In this document: positions 34,117 to 43,331 of the stretch, piece after piece | How positions within the stretch are numbered: the first letter of the stretch is position 1 | Layout of the letters: each line of letters starts with the position of its first letter | Assembly (NCBI GenBank): GCA_030765645.1 | Contig: JAVCCE010000027.1 | Span: forward strand, 1 to 64,000 | Length of the DNA: 64,000 bases | Direction: 5' to 3' | Source of the DNA: Candidatus Hinthialibacter antarcticus | Lineage (GTDB): Bacteria > Hinthialibacterota > Hinthialibacteria > Hinthialibacterales > Hinthialibacteraceae | The notes under the pieces: generated by a model | Databases searched by the model: none | The model's input: the letters and a program-made list of their open reading frames with translations, nothing else | What the model was told of the DNA's origin: nothing | Position numbers and translations under genes: made by a program

Positions 34117-36192
34117 CTACGGCGCGGCGTCGCCCCAGACGCGCATGAATAACAGCAGGTCGAGCGAATCGACGAAGTCGTCTTGGTCGAGGTCGTGCTT
34201 CTCTTCAAAGCGGCGCCATCCGGTTGCGAACTCAAACAAGTCGCTCGCGCCAATTCGTCCGTCGTTGTTGAAATCGGCTTGCGAGCGCAGTTGCGAAAGC
34301 GGGTCGGGCGTCGGAGTCGGGACGTATGGTTCGACCAAGTCTGAGATGTCCCAAACGCGCGCGGCGCCGTCTACGCTGCCAGTCAGAACGCGTGTCCCGT
34401 CCGGCGAGTAGTCTACCGATTGCACCCAATGACCGTGACCAGCGAAGGTCCGCATGGCTTCGCCGGATTGCGCGTCCCACAAAATGGCGGTCTTATCTTC
34501 CGACGCGGTCAAAACGGTTTTGCCGTCAGGGCCAAAACGGGCGGCGTCTACTTTGCTTTGGTGTCCGTTCAGGGTCAGCGTTTCGGTTCCGCTCGCCGCG
34601 TCCCAAATCTTGGCGGTCTTGTCCCAGCTGGTGGTGAGAATACGTTGCCCGTCGGGCGAGTAGGCCGCATCGGTGACGGCAAAGGTATGCCCCAGCAGCG
34701 TACGGATTCGCTGTCCGGTTGCGATGTCCCACAAGCGGGCGCTGTTGTCGAGCGCGCTGGTGACCACTTGGGCGCCGTCCGGGCTGAATTGGATCGAAGT
34801 CAGCCCCAGCGTATGACCGGAAAACGCTCGCACCAACAGGCCGTCGGGCAATAAAAACATACGCCCGAAATTGTCGCCGCTGGCGGTAACCAATAGTTCG
34901 CCGCCGGGTGAAAAACTCACGCCGTTGACCACGCGGTAATGGTCGCTCAAGTCAGCGATTATTTGTTGCGTCGCGAGGTCCCACACAATGGCGTGATTGT
35001 CTTTGGAACCCGTGACGACGTGTTGCCCGTTGCGGTCGAGTTCCATTGAGATGATCTCGTCTGTATGCCCGCGTAGGATGCCCACCACCACGCCGCGTTC
35101 GATATCCCAGATGTGAACATCGCCGTCGAGTTTGCCGAGCAGCGCTTGGGTCCCGTCGTGGGAAAACCGGGCGACGTTTACCCCGCCGAATCCGCCGTTT
35201 TGGGTGACGAAGTAAAGTTTCTGAGGCGGGCCTCCGTTCGCGTTCCAACGGATGGCGACTCCGGCGTCGCCGCCAGTAATGACTTGGGTTCCGTTGTTAT
35301 AAAACACGGCGGTTTGCACGGTGTTGGCGTGTCCGGCGAATGTTTTGAGCAGCGATCCGTCGGCGACGTTCCATCGTTTGGTGAAGCCGTCTTCGCTGGC
35401 GGTCAACACTTCGGCGCTATTGGGCGAGAACGCGACGGAGGTAATGTCGGCGCTGTGGGCTTCGATGGTGCGTTCGAGCGTGGGGCCGTTGAGGTTCCAG
35501 ATTAACAGGTTGGACTCGCTAACGGTTGCCGCCCGGCTGCCGTCGGGTGAGAAGGCGACGGCAAATACATACCAGGTGTGCGCATCGAGCGTGTGTAAAA
35601 GTCTGCCGTTATCGACATCCCATATTCGGGCGGTTTTGTCCCAGCCGCCAGTGATGATTTGTTCGCCGTCGGGTGAAAACGCGATGGCGTCAATGCGTCC
35701 AATCTCTTCACCGCTGAGAAGAAACGCCTGTTGTGGATTTCCGTTGCGGGCGTTCCATAAAAAGGTGGAGCCATTTTCGCCGCCAGTGGCGACGAAGCGC
35801 CCGTCGGGCGAGAACGCAGCGGCGGAGACCTCACCTACGTGGCCTTCGAGCGTCTCTAATAACTCGCCAGTGTTGGCGTCCCAAATTCGGGCGAGGGCGT
35901 CGTTTCCACCTGTCAGAACGCGGCTGCCGTCGGGCGAGATGGCGATGCTATTCACTTCGCCAAGGTGGGCGATGAGGTCGTGTTCGATCTCTCCGGTTTG
36001 CGTGTTCCACACAAACGCGCCGAATGCGCGGTTGGCGGTCGCCATACGCGAGCCGTCGTCAGAAACCGCAATGCCCATAAACGGCGCCGAGCCGAGCAGA
36101 ATTTCACCAGACGGCCCGTGAAAGGTCCGCGCATCAGCGCTGGCGAAAATCCCCAATAAACAAACAGACAAGCAAATCCGCTTCAGCATCAA
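34117..36192 (-). CDS. Secreted WD40 beta-propeller protein with C-terminal dockerin-like module
   Basis: 691 residues. The signal peptide is ICLSVCLLGIFASADA. Residues about 40-625 contain about fourteen WD40 units (repeated GH-x-x-x-V-x-x-x-x-F-S-P-D-G and I-W-D), enough for two seven-bladed propellers. The last 60 residues hold two calcium-loop repeats of dockerin type, DFNNDGRIGASDLFEFATGW and DLDQDDFVDSLDLLLFMRVW, after a short PTPTPDP linker. No cohesin gene is visible. An extracytoplasmic scaffold or binding role is likely; catalysis is not suggested. Confidence 0.93.
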   Translation of the reverse strand: MMLKRICLSVCLLGIFASADARTFHGPSGEILLGSAPFMGIAVSDDGSRMATANRAFGAFVWNTQTGEIEHDLIAHLGEVNSIAISPDGSRVLTGGNDALARIWDANTGELLETLEGHVGEVSAAAFSPDGRFVATGGENGSTFLWNARNGNPQQAFLLSGEEIGRIDAIAFSPDGEQIITGGWDKTARIWDVDNGRLLHTLDAHTWYVFAVAFSPDGSRAATVSESNLLIWNLNGPTLERTIEAHSADITSVAFSPNSAEVLTASEDGFTKRWNVADGSLLKTFAGHANTVQTAVFYNNGTQVITGGDAGVAIRWNANGGPPQKLYFVTQNGGFGGVNVARFSHDGTQALLGKLDGDVHIWDIERGVVVGILRGHTDEIISMELDRNGQHVVTGSKDNHAIVWDLATQQIIADLSDHYRVVNGVSFSPGGELLVTASGDNFGRMFLLPDGLLVRAFSGHTLGLTSIQFSPDGAQVVTSALDNSARLWDIATGQRIRTLLGHTFAVTDAAYSPDGQRILTTSWDKTAKIWDAASGTETLTLNGHQSKVDAARFGPDGKTVLTASEDKTAILWDAQSGEAMRTFAGHGHWVQSVDYSPDGTRVLTGSVDGAARVWDISDLVEPYVPTPTPDPLSQLRSQADFNNDGRIGASDLFEFATGWRRFEEKHDLDQDDFVDSLDLLLFMRVWGDAAP

Positions 36193-36239
36193 AGTTCACC
36201 AAAATCACAAGAAGTCAATCAACGTCCGACAGCGTGTTA

Positions 36240-36272
36240 TTGCACAGGCGCTCACAGAAAGGCGCCCATGCC
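36240..36272 (+). repeat. Dispersed nested-hairpin repeat, right half only
   Basis: TTGCACAGGCGCTCACAG and the following GCGCCCATGCC match the right part of the complete copies. The left arm and core start are missing. A family 2 palindrome begins nine bases later. The gap 36193-36336 also contains the WD40 gene's promoter region. Confidence 0.7.
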
Positions 36273-36280
36273 GTTGGATG

Positions 36281-36324
36281 AATCCCCCTAGCCTCTCTTA
36301 ATTCGCCACGGCCAGGGGGGGATC
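36281..36324. repeat. C-rich/G-rich palindromic repeat (family 2), degraded
   Basis: AATCCCCCTAG at the left and GGGGGGGATC at the right are inverted. The inner CTCTCTTAATTCGC recurs near 57283. Confidence 0.65.
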
Positions 36325-36336
36325 AACAAAGCAACT

Positions 36337-37350
36337 TTACAATGAAACAATTTTGTTTTTGTGATGAGATTCATACGCGCCCAGCGCAACCCGCACTGCG
36401 GCGGCGCCAGCGTGTACGTCGCAGTCTGGCTGTACGCCTTTACGAACGCATTGCAAAAAATATTTCATCTGCGCAGGCCAACCGCCGTCGAGCGCATTTT
36501 TAACTAGCATCGCGCGTTTCTCTTTGCGGTTGCCCGCCGGGTCAACGGAACCGACGATGCGCACGGTGGTATTCTTGTTGTAGTCGACCTCAATCGCCGC
36601 TTCGCTGCCCATGATCTCGATCCCGGCGAAGCCCTGCTTGCTGGTCCAACCCGCTTCGGCGTATCCCAAGGCGCCGCTCTGGAATTGGAACTGCATGATG
36701 ACGTTGTCTTCCATCGGGATTTTATGTTGAAGGGTCGCCGTGATGGCGCTGACTTTGGCGATGGGGCCGTAAAGCCATTGCGCCAGATCAATGGCGTGGA
36801 TTCCCATATCAAACAACGCGCCGCCGACCGCTTGGGCGGGGTTGAAAAACGATTTCGACATCATCCAGTCTTTGGGGCCTTCATGCGCGAACCGCACCCG
36901 AATCATGTACGGCTTGCCGATCTTGCCCGCTTCGATTTGCTGCTTGGCTTTTTGGGTTCCCTTATAGAAGCGGTTTGAAAACGCGGTCATAAACAAGACG
37001 TCCGCCTGTTTGGCGGCGCGTAAAATCTGGTCGATTTCTTTTTTGCTGGTGCATAGCGGCTTCTCGCACAAAACATGCAGGCCTTTTTGTAAGGCCATGA
37101 CGGCGTGTTCGGCGTGGAACGCGTTGGGCGAGGTGATGCTGATGCAATCCGCCGATTCGCGCTTCAGCATGTCATCGACGGAAGCGTAGGCTTTGCCGAT
37201 TTTGAATTTCTCTTGCGCCGACTTGCGGTTTTTGGGGCTGGGGTCGGCGACGGCGACGATTTCGCAGTCTTTGTCTGAATCATATCCCAACAGGTGGCAG
37301 TTATGGGCGATGGCGCCGCAACCGATGACCAATGCGCGAACTTTTTTCAT
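36337..37350 (-). CDS. Gfo/Idh/MocA-family NAD(P)-dependent oxidoreductase
   Basis: 337 residues. Rossmann N-terminus VRALVIGCGAIAHNCHLLGY, then ITSPNAFHAEHAVMALQKGLHVLCEKPLCTSKKEI with the conserved EKP motif. The C-terminal beta-sheet domain holds GGALFDMGIHAIDLAQWLYG, where the histidine acts in the family mechanism. Members oxidise or reduce sugars, inositols and related polyols. The strong EKPL and DMGIH matches fix the family; the substrate is open. No signal peptide is visible, so it is cytoplasmic. Single gene. Confidence 0.94.
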   Translation of the reverse strand: MKKVRALVIGCGAIAHNCHLLGYDSDKDCEIVAVADPSPKNRKSAQEKFKIGKAYASVDDMLKRESADCISITSPNAFHAEHAVMALQKGLHVLCEKPLCTSKKEIDQILRAAKQADVLFMTAFSNRFYKGTQKAKQQIEAGKIGKPYMIRVRFAHEGPKDWMMSKSFFNPAQAVGGALFDMGIHAIDLAQWLYGPIAKVSAITATLQHKIPMEDNVIMQFQFQSGALGYAEAGWTSKQGFAGIEIMGSEAAIEVDYNKNTTVRIVGSVDPAGNRKEKRAMLVKNALDGGWPAQMKYFLQCVRKGVQPDCDVHAGAAAVRVALGAYESHHKNKIVSL

Positions 37351-37562
37351 TTGGTATTCTCCTTAAGCAAATCGGATAGACGATGCGTAAACTGACCGCT
37401 TTTGTCAAGCTGTTTTTTGAAGAAGATGAAACTGCTTTACCCCTCTGTAATTTGAGATGACGCAGTCTTTCATGAGTAGAGAATATCCATTTTAAACATA
37501 TTCCTTAAAAACACGTCAAAACCATTCACGTGAACAGGCTTTTTGACTAAGATTATAGCGCT

Positions 37563-37645
37563 GGCCGGGTGGTGGAATGGTAGACACGAGGGATTTAAAA
37601 TCCCTTGGCGGCAACGTCGTGCGGGTTCAAGTCCCGCCCCGGCTA
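37563..37645 (+). tRNA. tRNA-Leu (anticodon UAA)
   Basis: An 83-base class II tRNA. The acceptor stem GGCCGGG pairs with CCCGGCT (one G-U at the end), and the discriminator is A. The D-arm is TGGTGGAATGGTAGACAC as in known tRNA-Leu. The anticodon stem AGGGA/TCCCT closes the loop TTTAAAA, anticodon TAA. A long variable arm (TTGGCGGCAACGTCGT) and T-arm GCGGG-TTCAAGT-CCCGC follow. CCA is not encoded. It lies 39 bases before the third sulfatase. Confidence 0.97.
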
Positions 37646-37684
37646 CAGCAGCCTCTCTAACGCCGGAAAGGACGCGCCGATCTC

Positions 37685-39055
37685 ATGTCTAGCATCGACC
37701 GCCGGACGTTTCTTCAATCCGCCGCGCTGTCGGCGCCGCTGCTTTCCCGCTTGTCTCACGCTCAAGAAGACGACGCTCCGCGCAAAGCCAACATCGTGCT
37801 CATCATGGCCGACGACCTGGGCTATGGCGACCTTGGTTGTTATGGCTGCGATGACATTCAGACTCCTAATATTGACCGCATCGCTGCGCAAGGCGTCCGC
37901 CTGACCGATTATTACGCCTCGGCGCCGGTGTGTACGCCGACGCGATGCGCACTGATGACGGGGCGCTACCAGGCGCGTTGCCCTAACTTGGAATGGGCGC
38001 TGTACACGGGCGTCAACACTGTTGGCCTGGCGCCGACCGAAACCACCATCGCAACCATGCTCAATAAAGCAGGCTTCGCGACCGGGATGTTCGGTAAATG
38101 GCACTTGGGCGAGCGCGAAGAATGGCGCCCCAACCAGCACGGCTTCGACGAGTTTTTCGGGCATCTGGGCGGCAACCTCGATTATTTTGAACACCGCATC
38201 GCAAACGGCGCCCCCGATCTCTACGAAAACAATGAACCCGTCCAGCGCGACGGGTATATCACCGATCTCATTACCGAACGCGCGGTCGATTTTTTAGAAC
38301 GCAAAAGGGAAGCGCCGTTTTTCGCCTACGTCGCCTACAACGCGCCCCATTGGCCCATGCAGGGGCCGGACGACCAAGATAAGAAAGTCGTGCAAGGGAA
38401 AAACTGGGTCGAGAAAGACCGCGCGACTTACATCCGTATGGTTGAGCAAATCGACGCAGGCGTGGGTAAGATTCTCGACCAGCTCAAAGCAAGCGGGCTG
38501 GAACAAAACACGCTGGTGGTGTTTTGCAGCGACAATGGCGGCGACCGCTCTTCGCGCAATACGCCGTTGCGCGGGCAAAAAGGCCACCTGTGGGAAGGCG
38601 GCGTCCGGGTGCCGTGCGTGATGCGTTGGCCGGGGGTGTTGCCTGCGGGCGGGACCAATTCGCAAGCATCCATCACCATGGACCTCTCGGCGACGCTGCT
38701 CTCCGCCGCGATGGTGAGGCCCACCCGTAAACTCGACGGCATGGACCTGTTGTCCTACCTGACGGGATACCGTAATCCAGTTGAACAAACCCTGGTGTGG
38801 CGTAATACATTTCGCAACCAGCGCGCCGTACGTTGGGGCAAATGGAAATGGCTCGAAATTGACGGCAAGGAAATGTTATTCGACTTAAAAAAAGACATCG
38901 GCGAAAGCGAAGACATCTTGCAGCGCTTTCCCGACATCGCCCATTGGCTGCGTGAAATCTTTGGTCAGTGGGAACGCGCCATGCCTTACAAACAAACCCT
39001 CTTCGGCAACGACCTCCACAACATCACCTCGCCTGACCAAGGCGCGACGTTGTAG
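37685..39055 (+). CDS. Tat-exported sulfatase (third of three)
   Basis: 456 residues with a Tat motif (DRRTFLQ) and a GGAAAGGA site upstream. Sulfatase motifs are [24 protein letters not shown] with Cys about 83 (formylglycine), [27 protein letters not shown] and [11 protein letters not shown]. The last resembles arylsulfatase A/N-acetylgalactosamine-6-sulfatase types. Against the first sulfatase (7702-9036), motif spellings are close but the overall sequence is clearly different. It follows tRNA-Leu directly but is unlikely to share function with it. Confidence 0.94.
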   Translation: MSSIDRRTFLQSAALSAPLLSRLSHAQEDDAPRKANIVLIMADDLGYGDLGCYGCDDIQTPNIDRIAAQGVRLTDYYASAPVCTPTRCALMTGRYQARCPNLEWALYTGVNTVGLAPTETTIATMLNKAGFATGMFGKWHLGEREEWRPNQHGFDEFFGHLGGNLDYFEHRIANGAPDLYENNEPVQRDGYITDLITERAVDFLERKREAPFFAYVAYNAPHWPMQGPDDQDKKVVQGKNWVEKDRATYIRMVEQIDAGVGKILDQLKASGLEQNTLVVFCSDNGGDRSSRNTPLRGQKGHLWEGGVRVPCVMRWPGVLPAGGTNSQASITMDLSATLLSAAMVRPTRKLDGMDLLSYLTGYRNPVEQTLVWRNTFRNQRAVRWGKWKWLEIDGKEMLFDLKKDIGESEDILQRFPDIAHWLREIFGQWERAMPYKQTLFGNDLHNITSPDQGATL

Positions 39056-39061
39056 CCTAAC

Positions 39062-39114
39062 AGGCTTGGGTGCATCTCTGCTTAATAGACCAGGGGGAGG
39101 GCGAACCTCCTGGT
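39062..39114 (+). other. Degenerate repeat arm followed by a hairpin
   Basis: AGGCTTGGGTGCATCTCTGC resembles the left arm of the nested-hairpin repeat but no right arm follows. A separate stem ACCAGG/CCTGGT with an inner AGG/CCT (39089-39114) lies just after; it has no T-run, so I do not call it a terminator. Confidence 0.4.
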
Positions 39115-39190
39115 GAGCCGCTTGGACTAATTGATAAATAATCCCACATCTGTTCTATCAATCAAAAAATCACGATAGTGTGTTCTCACC

Positions 39191-39850
39191 ATGAAACCCG
39201 ACTTGCTCAGAATCTATAAAACCTTGCGGGCGCATTTTGGTCATCGCGACTGGTGGCCGGGCGACGGGCCGTTAGAGATCGCCGTCGGCGCCATTCTCAC
39301 CCAAAACACCAATTGGAAAAACGTCGAAAAAGCCATCGCGAATTTGAAGCAAGCCAAGGCGCTGTCGTATCGCGTATTGCGCGACATCGAAACCGAAGCG
39401 CTGGCGCAACTCATCCGCCCGTCGGGGTATTTCAACCAGAAAGCAAAAAAACTCAAAGCGTTGATTGATTTCATCGAACGAAATTACAACGGCAGCCTCA
39501 AACGATTGTTCGCGCAAGAGACCCAAGCGCTGCGCGAAGGTTTGCTCAGCGTGAAAGGCATCGGCCCGGAAACGGCGGATTCCATATTGCTCTACGCGGG
39601 CGGGCATGTTTCGTTTGTGATCGACTTGTATACCTACCGCGTCCTCACCCGTCATGGCTGGATCAGCGAAGACGCGACTTACAGCGATATGAAAGAACTA
39701 TTTGAAGGCGGGCTGCCGCGCGAGATGGATTTATACAATGACTATCACGCTCAACTGGTGGCGGTCGGAAACAACTTTTGCCGCAAGACGCCCAAATGCG
39801 AGGGATGCCCGCTGGAAGCGCTTTTGCCAAACGGTAAACGTATGGCTTAA
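39191..39850 (+). CDS. HhH-GPD DNA glycosylase related to endonuclease III, without catalytic lysine
   Basis: 219 residues of the endonuclease III superfamily. WWPGDGPLEIAVGAILTQNTNWKNVEKAIANL and the hairpin VKGIGPETADSILLYAGGHVSFVID are diagnostic. In bifunctional Nth the hairpin reads GVGRKTAN with a catalytic lysine. Here that position is Glu (GPETAD), so a monofunctional glycosylase like the MagIII 3-methyladenine type is more likely; the catalytic Asp in VIDLYTYRV remains. The C-terminal cluster has only three cysteines (C-x5-C-x2-C), so a normal 4Fe-4S site looks incomplete. Its stop overlaps the convergent neighbour by four bases. Confidence 0.88.
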   Translation: MKPDLLRIYKTLRAHFGHRDWWPGDGPLEIAVGAILTQNTNWKNVEKAIANLKQAKALSYRVLRDIETEALAQLIRPSGYFNQKAKKLKALIDFIERNYNGSLKRLFAQETQALREGLLSVKGIGPETADSILLYAGGHVSFVIDLYTYRVLTRHGWISEDATYSDMKELFEGGLPREMDLYNDYHAQLVAVGNNFCRKTPKCEGCPLEALLPNGKRMA

Positions 39851-41037
39851 GCGTCGATCATCACCAGAGTGCCTCGCGAGGGGCCGCGCTGCACCACAAA
39901 GCCAAAGCGCACCGTCTCGTCTTCGGGCGCAATCAGTTTATATGACCAGTTAGCGCCAACGCGCTCGCCCAGCATGGTCAACATTTCCACGCCGATAAAC
40001 GCAACGCCAATTTCTTCGGGGAACCCGGCTTCTAACAATTTAACGGAACCGTCGATGCGGTCGCGTTGGTAGATGCTTTCGCCCCGGTATTGGTCGGCGG
40101 ATTGTTCGAGTTTTTGGGCGTCGCGATGAAAGATAATCAGTTTGGTCATGCCTGAACGCACCAACCGTTCGTCGCGTACCACAAATTGAATTTCTTTCGG
40201 GCCGGAAGGGCCAAACGCCCGCTGGGCTTCAACCGGTTGGCCGGCCTCGCGGTTTTCGACGACGGCGATCTGCGGCGCGTACGCGGCCTGGTCGTTCAAC
40301 GGTTGCAAGTATTCGGTGCTGCACCATCCGGCGACGCCGCTTCCGGAGAGGACGCGGCTCCATGCGTCGCGTTCTTCAATGCGGACCACGACGTCATCTT
40401 TGCGAAAGCGGCCTAAGACGCGATAGACATCGCCGGGGGCTTCGCGTACATTCACCAAGTCGCCCGTCACCAGACAAACCTGGCGATTCATTGGCGCAAT
40501 AAAGTTGGGATGGATCCACCCGTCTTCGCCTTCGATGGTTTTGGCGTGCAGCCAACCGTCGACAAATTCAATTGCGAGTAAAATCGAACGTCCCGGCAGC
40601 GATTTGCCAGGGAAACTCAAACTCGGCCCTTCGCGAAATCGCACTCCCGCGCCGCTGACCTGATAGACATCGCCCTTGGGAACCATCACCGGCAACAACG
40701 GCATGGGGCCGGATTCTTGTATGGTTTCAATCGGGGGCGTGATTGGATTTTCGCTCATGCCTGGTTGGGTCGCATTGACCACGCTTGTGGCGTAAGTTGG
40801 TATCGGCGCGATATATTCCGCGCTGCCGCCGCGAATGATCTCGATGACATCGCTGCGCCGGATTTTGACTTGAATCGCCAACTCGCCGGGAACTTCAACG
40901 ACATAGTCTTCCGTCGTTTCGCCGACGATCGTCCCGATGACCTGGTCTCCGTTTCGCAACAGCAAAGTATCCGCCGCCGCAGCCAGAGCAAACGTAAGCG
41001 TTATCAGGCAACACAGTCCAACACGAACAGAAAACAT
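39847..41037 (-). CDS. Exported protein with two SH3-like domains
   Basis: 396 residues. Start ATG 41037 is preferred (AAGGATT upstream, then a clear signal peptide MFSVRVGLCCLITLTFALAAAA) over an in-frame ATG at 41067. A small N-terminal beta domain (DTLLLRNGDQVIGTIVGETTE) comes first. Two bacterial SH3 domains follow: GDVYQVSGAGVRFREGPSLS to EDGWIHPNFIAPM, and CLVTGDLVNVREAPGDVYRV to GVAGWCSTEYLQPL. The C-terminal 150 residues are unassigned. SH3b pairs usually bind peptidoglycan or peptides in the envelope; no hydrolase domain is present. Confidence 0.85.
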   Translation of the reverse strand: MFSVRVGLCCLITLTFALAAAADTLLLRNGDQVIGTIVGETTEDYVVEVPGELAIQVKIRRSDVIEIIRGGSAEYIAPIPTYATSVVNATQPGMSENPITPPIETIQESGPMPLLPVMVPKGDVYQVSGAGVRFREGPSLSFPGKSLPGRSILLAIEFVDGWLHAKTIEGEDGWIHPNFIAPMNRQVCLVTGDLVNVREAPGDVYRVLGRFRKDDVVVRIEERDAWSRVLSGSGVAGWCSTEYLQPLNDQAAYAPQIAVVENREAGQPVEAQRAFGPSGPKEIQFVVRDERLVRSGMTKLIIFHRDAQKLEQSADQYRGESIYQRDRIDGSVKLLEAGFPEEIGVAFIGVEMLTMLGERVGANWSYKLIAPEDETVRFGFVVQRGPSRGTLVMIDA

Positions 41038-41206
41038 AGTCAGAATCCTTTTGGGATTTGTTATCATTGAGGCGACTCCGCCGTAAATATCGTTATTGCC
41101 GCAACGACTGCACGGCGTCTCTATTCACTTTAACGATGGTATCATATAAACGCAACGATAATGAATAGCAGAATCGGTTAGCCCGCAAAAAAAGGACGGA
41201 CCACAG

Positions 41207-42901
41207 ATGGCCTTGCGAACTTGTTGCTGTTGCTTCATATCGTTCTTGTTCAGCGCGGGCGTTTTTGCCGACGATGGCCCCGTCTCTCCGGCTGTTTTTG
41301 TGAATCAATCAGCGTATGTGGCCGGGCATTCAAAAATCGGCCTGGTTTCTTCTAGCATTGCCTTGCCGTTTACGGTTTGGAACCTGCAAACCGAATCGCC
41401 CGTGTTGCGAAGCCAATTGATCTTGCGTGAGCCGAATCACGCCGCATCGGGCGTTCATGTCTGGCAGGCGGACTTCAGTATCGTGAATGCGACCGGCGTT
41501 TATGCGATTGACGTTCCCGGCTTGGGGCGGTCTCATCCCTTCTCGATTAGCGCATCGCCGCCAAAGGCATTGGCGCAACGCGCTCTAAACGCATTCTATT
41601 TTTTACGCGAGGGCGCCGGGTTCCCGAAACCTATCGCGGGTGACTGGGCGCGCAAGGCGCAACCAAGCCCTGCGGCGCTGGTGTATCCCCCGACGGCGGA
41701 GCCTAAATCGTTTTCATTGGGCGGCGGCTGGCATGACGGCAGCGACGCCGGGCGGTACGTCCCAAGCGGCGTATATGCGGCGGGTGTATTGATGACGCTG
41801 CACGAGTGGCTGCCCCAAGTGTTTGAAGACGGGTCGTTGTCGGTTCCCGAGGCGCATAACGGCGTGCCGGATATTTTGGACGAAGTGCGCTGGGAAGTGG
41901 AATGGCTATTTTCGATGCAAACCTCAACGGGTTCGGTTTATCACAAGGCGACCGCCCTCGCGCCCGACCAACCCGAAAAAGCGCCGCTCTATTTGTTTGC
42001 GCCGTCGACCGCCGCCTCTGCGGGCGCGTGTGCGGTGTGGGCGAAGGCGTCGCGGTTGTATTCGCCCTATGATGCGACCTTTTCCGCGCAGTGTTTGAAC
42101 GCAGCGGTGCGCACCTGGCAGTGGCTGGAACTCACCCCGAACGATGGGGGGTTCAGCAATCCAACTGACGTGAAAACCAAGGCGTATGCAGACGCTGACG
42201 ACAGCGATGAACGCTTGTGGGCGGCGGTGGAACTGAGGCGCGCGTTGAATGACGAGCGGCTGGACGCCGTGATTGCAGCGATGGTCGAAAAGCGCGTCCC
42301 GTTGTTGTATGCGTCGGGCTACTGGGGGGACGTGACGCCCTTGGCGGCTGCGGCGATTGTCAGCGCAACCGAAATTGAAACGTTTGAAAAACTCAGTGAC
42401 GAGGTGCGCAGCGATTTGCGTTCTCTGGCGGATAGTCTGGCCGAAAAAACCGGAGAGGACGCGTTTTTATTGACGCTGGATGCCGATGGATTTACCTGGG
42501 GATCAAACGGCGCCGTATTGCGCAACGCGATGATCTTACTGCTCGCGCAGTTGGTGGAGCCGGAGCCGCGCTACGGTCACGCGGCGCTCGAACAAATGAA
42601 TTATCTCTTGGGGCGCAACCCCGTGGGGATGAGTTACGTCACCGGGTTTGGCGAGGCCTCGCCTCAGTCGCCTTATCAGTGGCAGCGCTATGCGGGGGGC
42701 GGCAAGACGCCTATCCCGGGATTGATCGTCGCGGGGCCGAACCAGTCATTGAATGACGGCGTTCTCAAGACGAATTTCAGTGCGTCGTCTCCCCCGGCGA
42801 CGGCGTACAAAGACGACTCCGCCAGTTTTTCTTCGAACGAATTCACCATTGACTGGAACGCCGCCCTGGTGTTTGTCGCCACGGTATTGAGCGAGCGCTA
42901 G
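41207..42901 (+). CDS. Glycoside hydrolase family 9 (endoglucanase type) with N-terminal Ig-like domain
   Basis: 564 residues. The signal peptide ends VFA. An N-terminal CelD_N-type immunoglobulin domain (VFVNQSAYVAGHSKIGLVSS to GLGRSHPFSI) is followed by the GH9 alpha/alpha barrel. Key motifs: FYFLREGAGFP, GGWHDGSDAGRYVPSG with the catalytic-base aspartates, VPDILDEVRWEVEWLFSMQ, NYLLGRNPVGMSYVTGFG and NEFTIDWNAALVF with the acid glutamate. The enzyme should cut beta-1,4-glucans or mixed-linkage glucans outside the cell. There is no carbohydrate-binding module or dockerin on this one. It precedes the microcompartment operon by about 430 bases but is not obviously co-transcribed with it. Confidence 0.94.
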   Translation: MALRTCCCCFISFLFSAGVFADDGPVSPAVFVNQSAYVAGHSKIGLVSSSIALPFTVWNLQTESPVLRSQLILREPNHAASGVHVWQADFSIVNATGVYAIDVPGLGRSHPFSISASPPKALAQRALNAFYFLREGAGFPKPIAGDWARKAQPSPAALVYPPTAEPKSFSLGGGWHDGSDAGRYVPSGVYAAGVLMTLHEWLPQVFEDGSLSVPEAHNGVPDILDEVRWEVEWLFSMQTSTGSVYHKATALAPDQPEKAPLYLFAPSTAASAGACAVWAKASRLYSPYDATFSAQCLNAAVRTWQWLELTPNDGGFSNPTDVKTKAYADADDSDERLWAAVELRRALNDERLDAVIAAMVEKRVPLLYASGYWGDVTPLAAAAIVSATEIETFEKLSDEVRSDLRSLADSLAEKTGEDAFLLTLDADGFTWGSNGAVLRNAMILLLAQLVEPEPRYGHAALEQMNYLLGRNPVGMSYVTGFGEASPQSPYQWQRYAGGGKTPIPGLIVAGPNQSLNDGVLKTNFSASSPPATAYKDDSASFSSNEFTIDWNAALVFVATVLSER

Positions 42902-42935
42902 CGGATTTTTTTACGCATGTTCTGAATTTCCTCTT

Positions 42936-42985
42936 CTGGCGCTTGCTGCGCCGTCCCCCCCCTTATTAAGGGAGGCTAGGGAGGA
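42936..42985. repeat. C-rich/G-rich palindromic repeat (family 2)
   Basis: GGCGCTTGCTGCGCC (inner hairpin) is followed by CCCCCCCCTTATTAAGGGAGG and an outer TAGGGAGGAT. It belongs to the same family as 13808-13864 and 57195-57242, here in the order GGCGC hairpin first. Confidence 0.75.
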
Positions 42986-43331
42986 TTTGCTATTTTCATC
43001 CTCGCGCCCTCCCACAGCCCGCTCGATTCTGTTTTGTTCAATTGCATCAAGGCGCTGCTGGTTGCCGTTGGTATTGTAGGCCAGTGCGAATTCGACTTCA
43101 TCATCAACCCAATTCACTTGATGCGTCGTCGCCTTATTTCAAAACACGTCATTTTTATCCGTGCTATTTGATCGGTTTTGGGGCGATTTCTCTTTGTTAA
43201 TTCAACGTTTATGGGCTGGTCTTGCGCTTGACGGGGCATAGGGAATTCGGTAGCCTTGAGGTTCCAATATTGATTGGGAAATTCAGAAAAACCATCCGAA
43301 TTCATTTCGGATTCTCAGGGAGGACGTACCC
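42986..43331 (+). promoter_or_regulatory. Leader/promoter region of the BMC operon with two tandem hairpins
   Basis: 346 bases without a convincing gene. Close to the shell gene are two small perfect hairpins: CCAAT/ATTGG (43264-43277) and ATCCGAA/TTCGGAT (43294-43300 with 43306-43312). The second ends six bases before the ribosome-binding site GGGAGGA (43318-43324). They may affect translation or transcript stability of the shell gene, or be the site of a regulator. No confident -35/-10 pair was found. Confidence 0.4.

Noticed and set aside
39089-39114. An intrinsic terminator after the third sulfatase
   Set aside because: The ACCAGG/CCTGGT stem is good but is followed by GAGCCGC, with no T-run.
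42911-43305. Two small overlapping minus-strand frames (68 and 63 residues) before the BMC operon
   Set aside because: The first ends inside a palindromic repeat, neither has a ribosome-binding site or a recognisable domain, and both lie in what must be the operon's promoter region. A decayed gene cut by the repeat remains possible.
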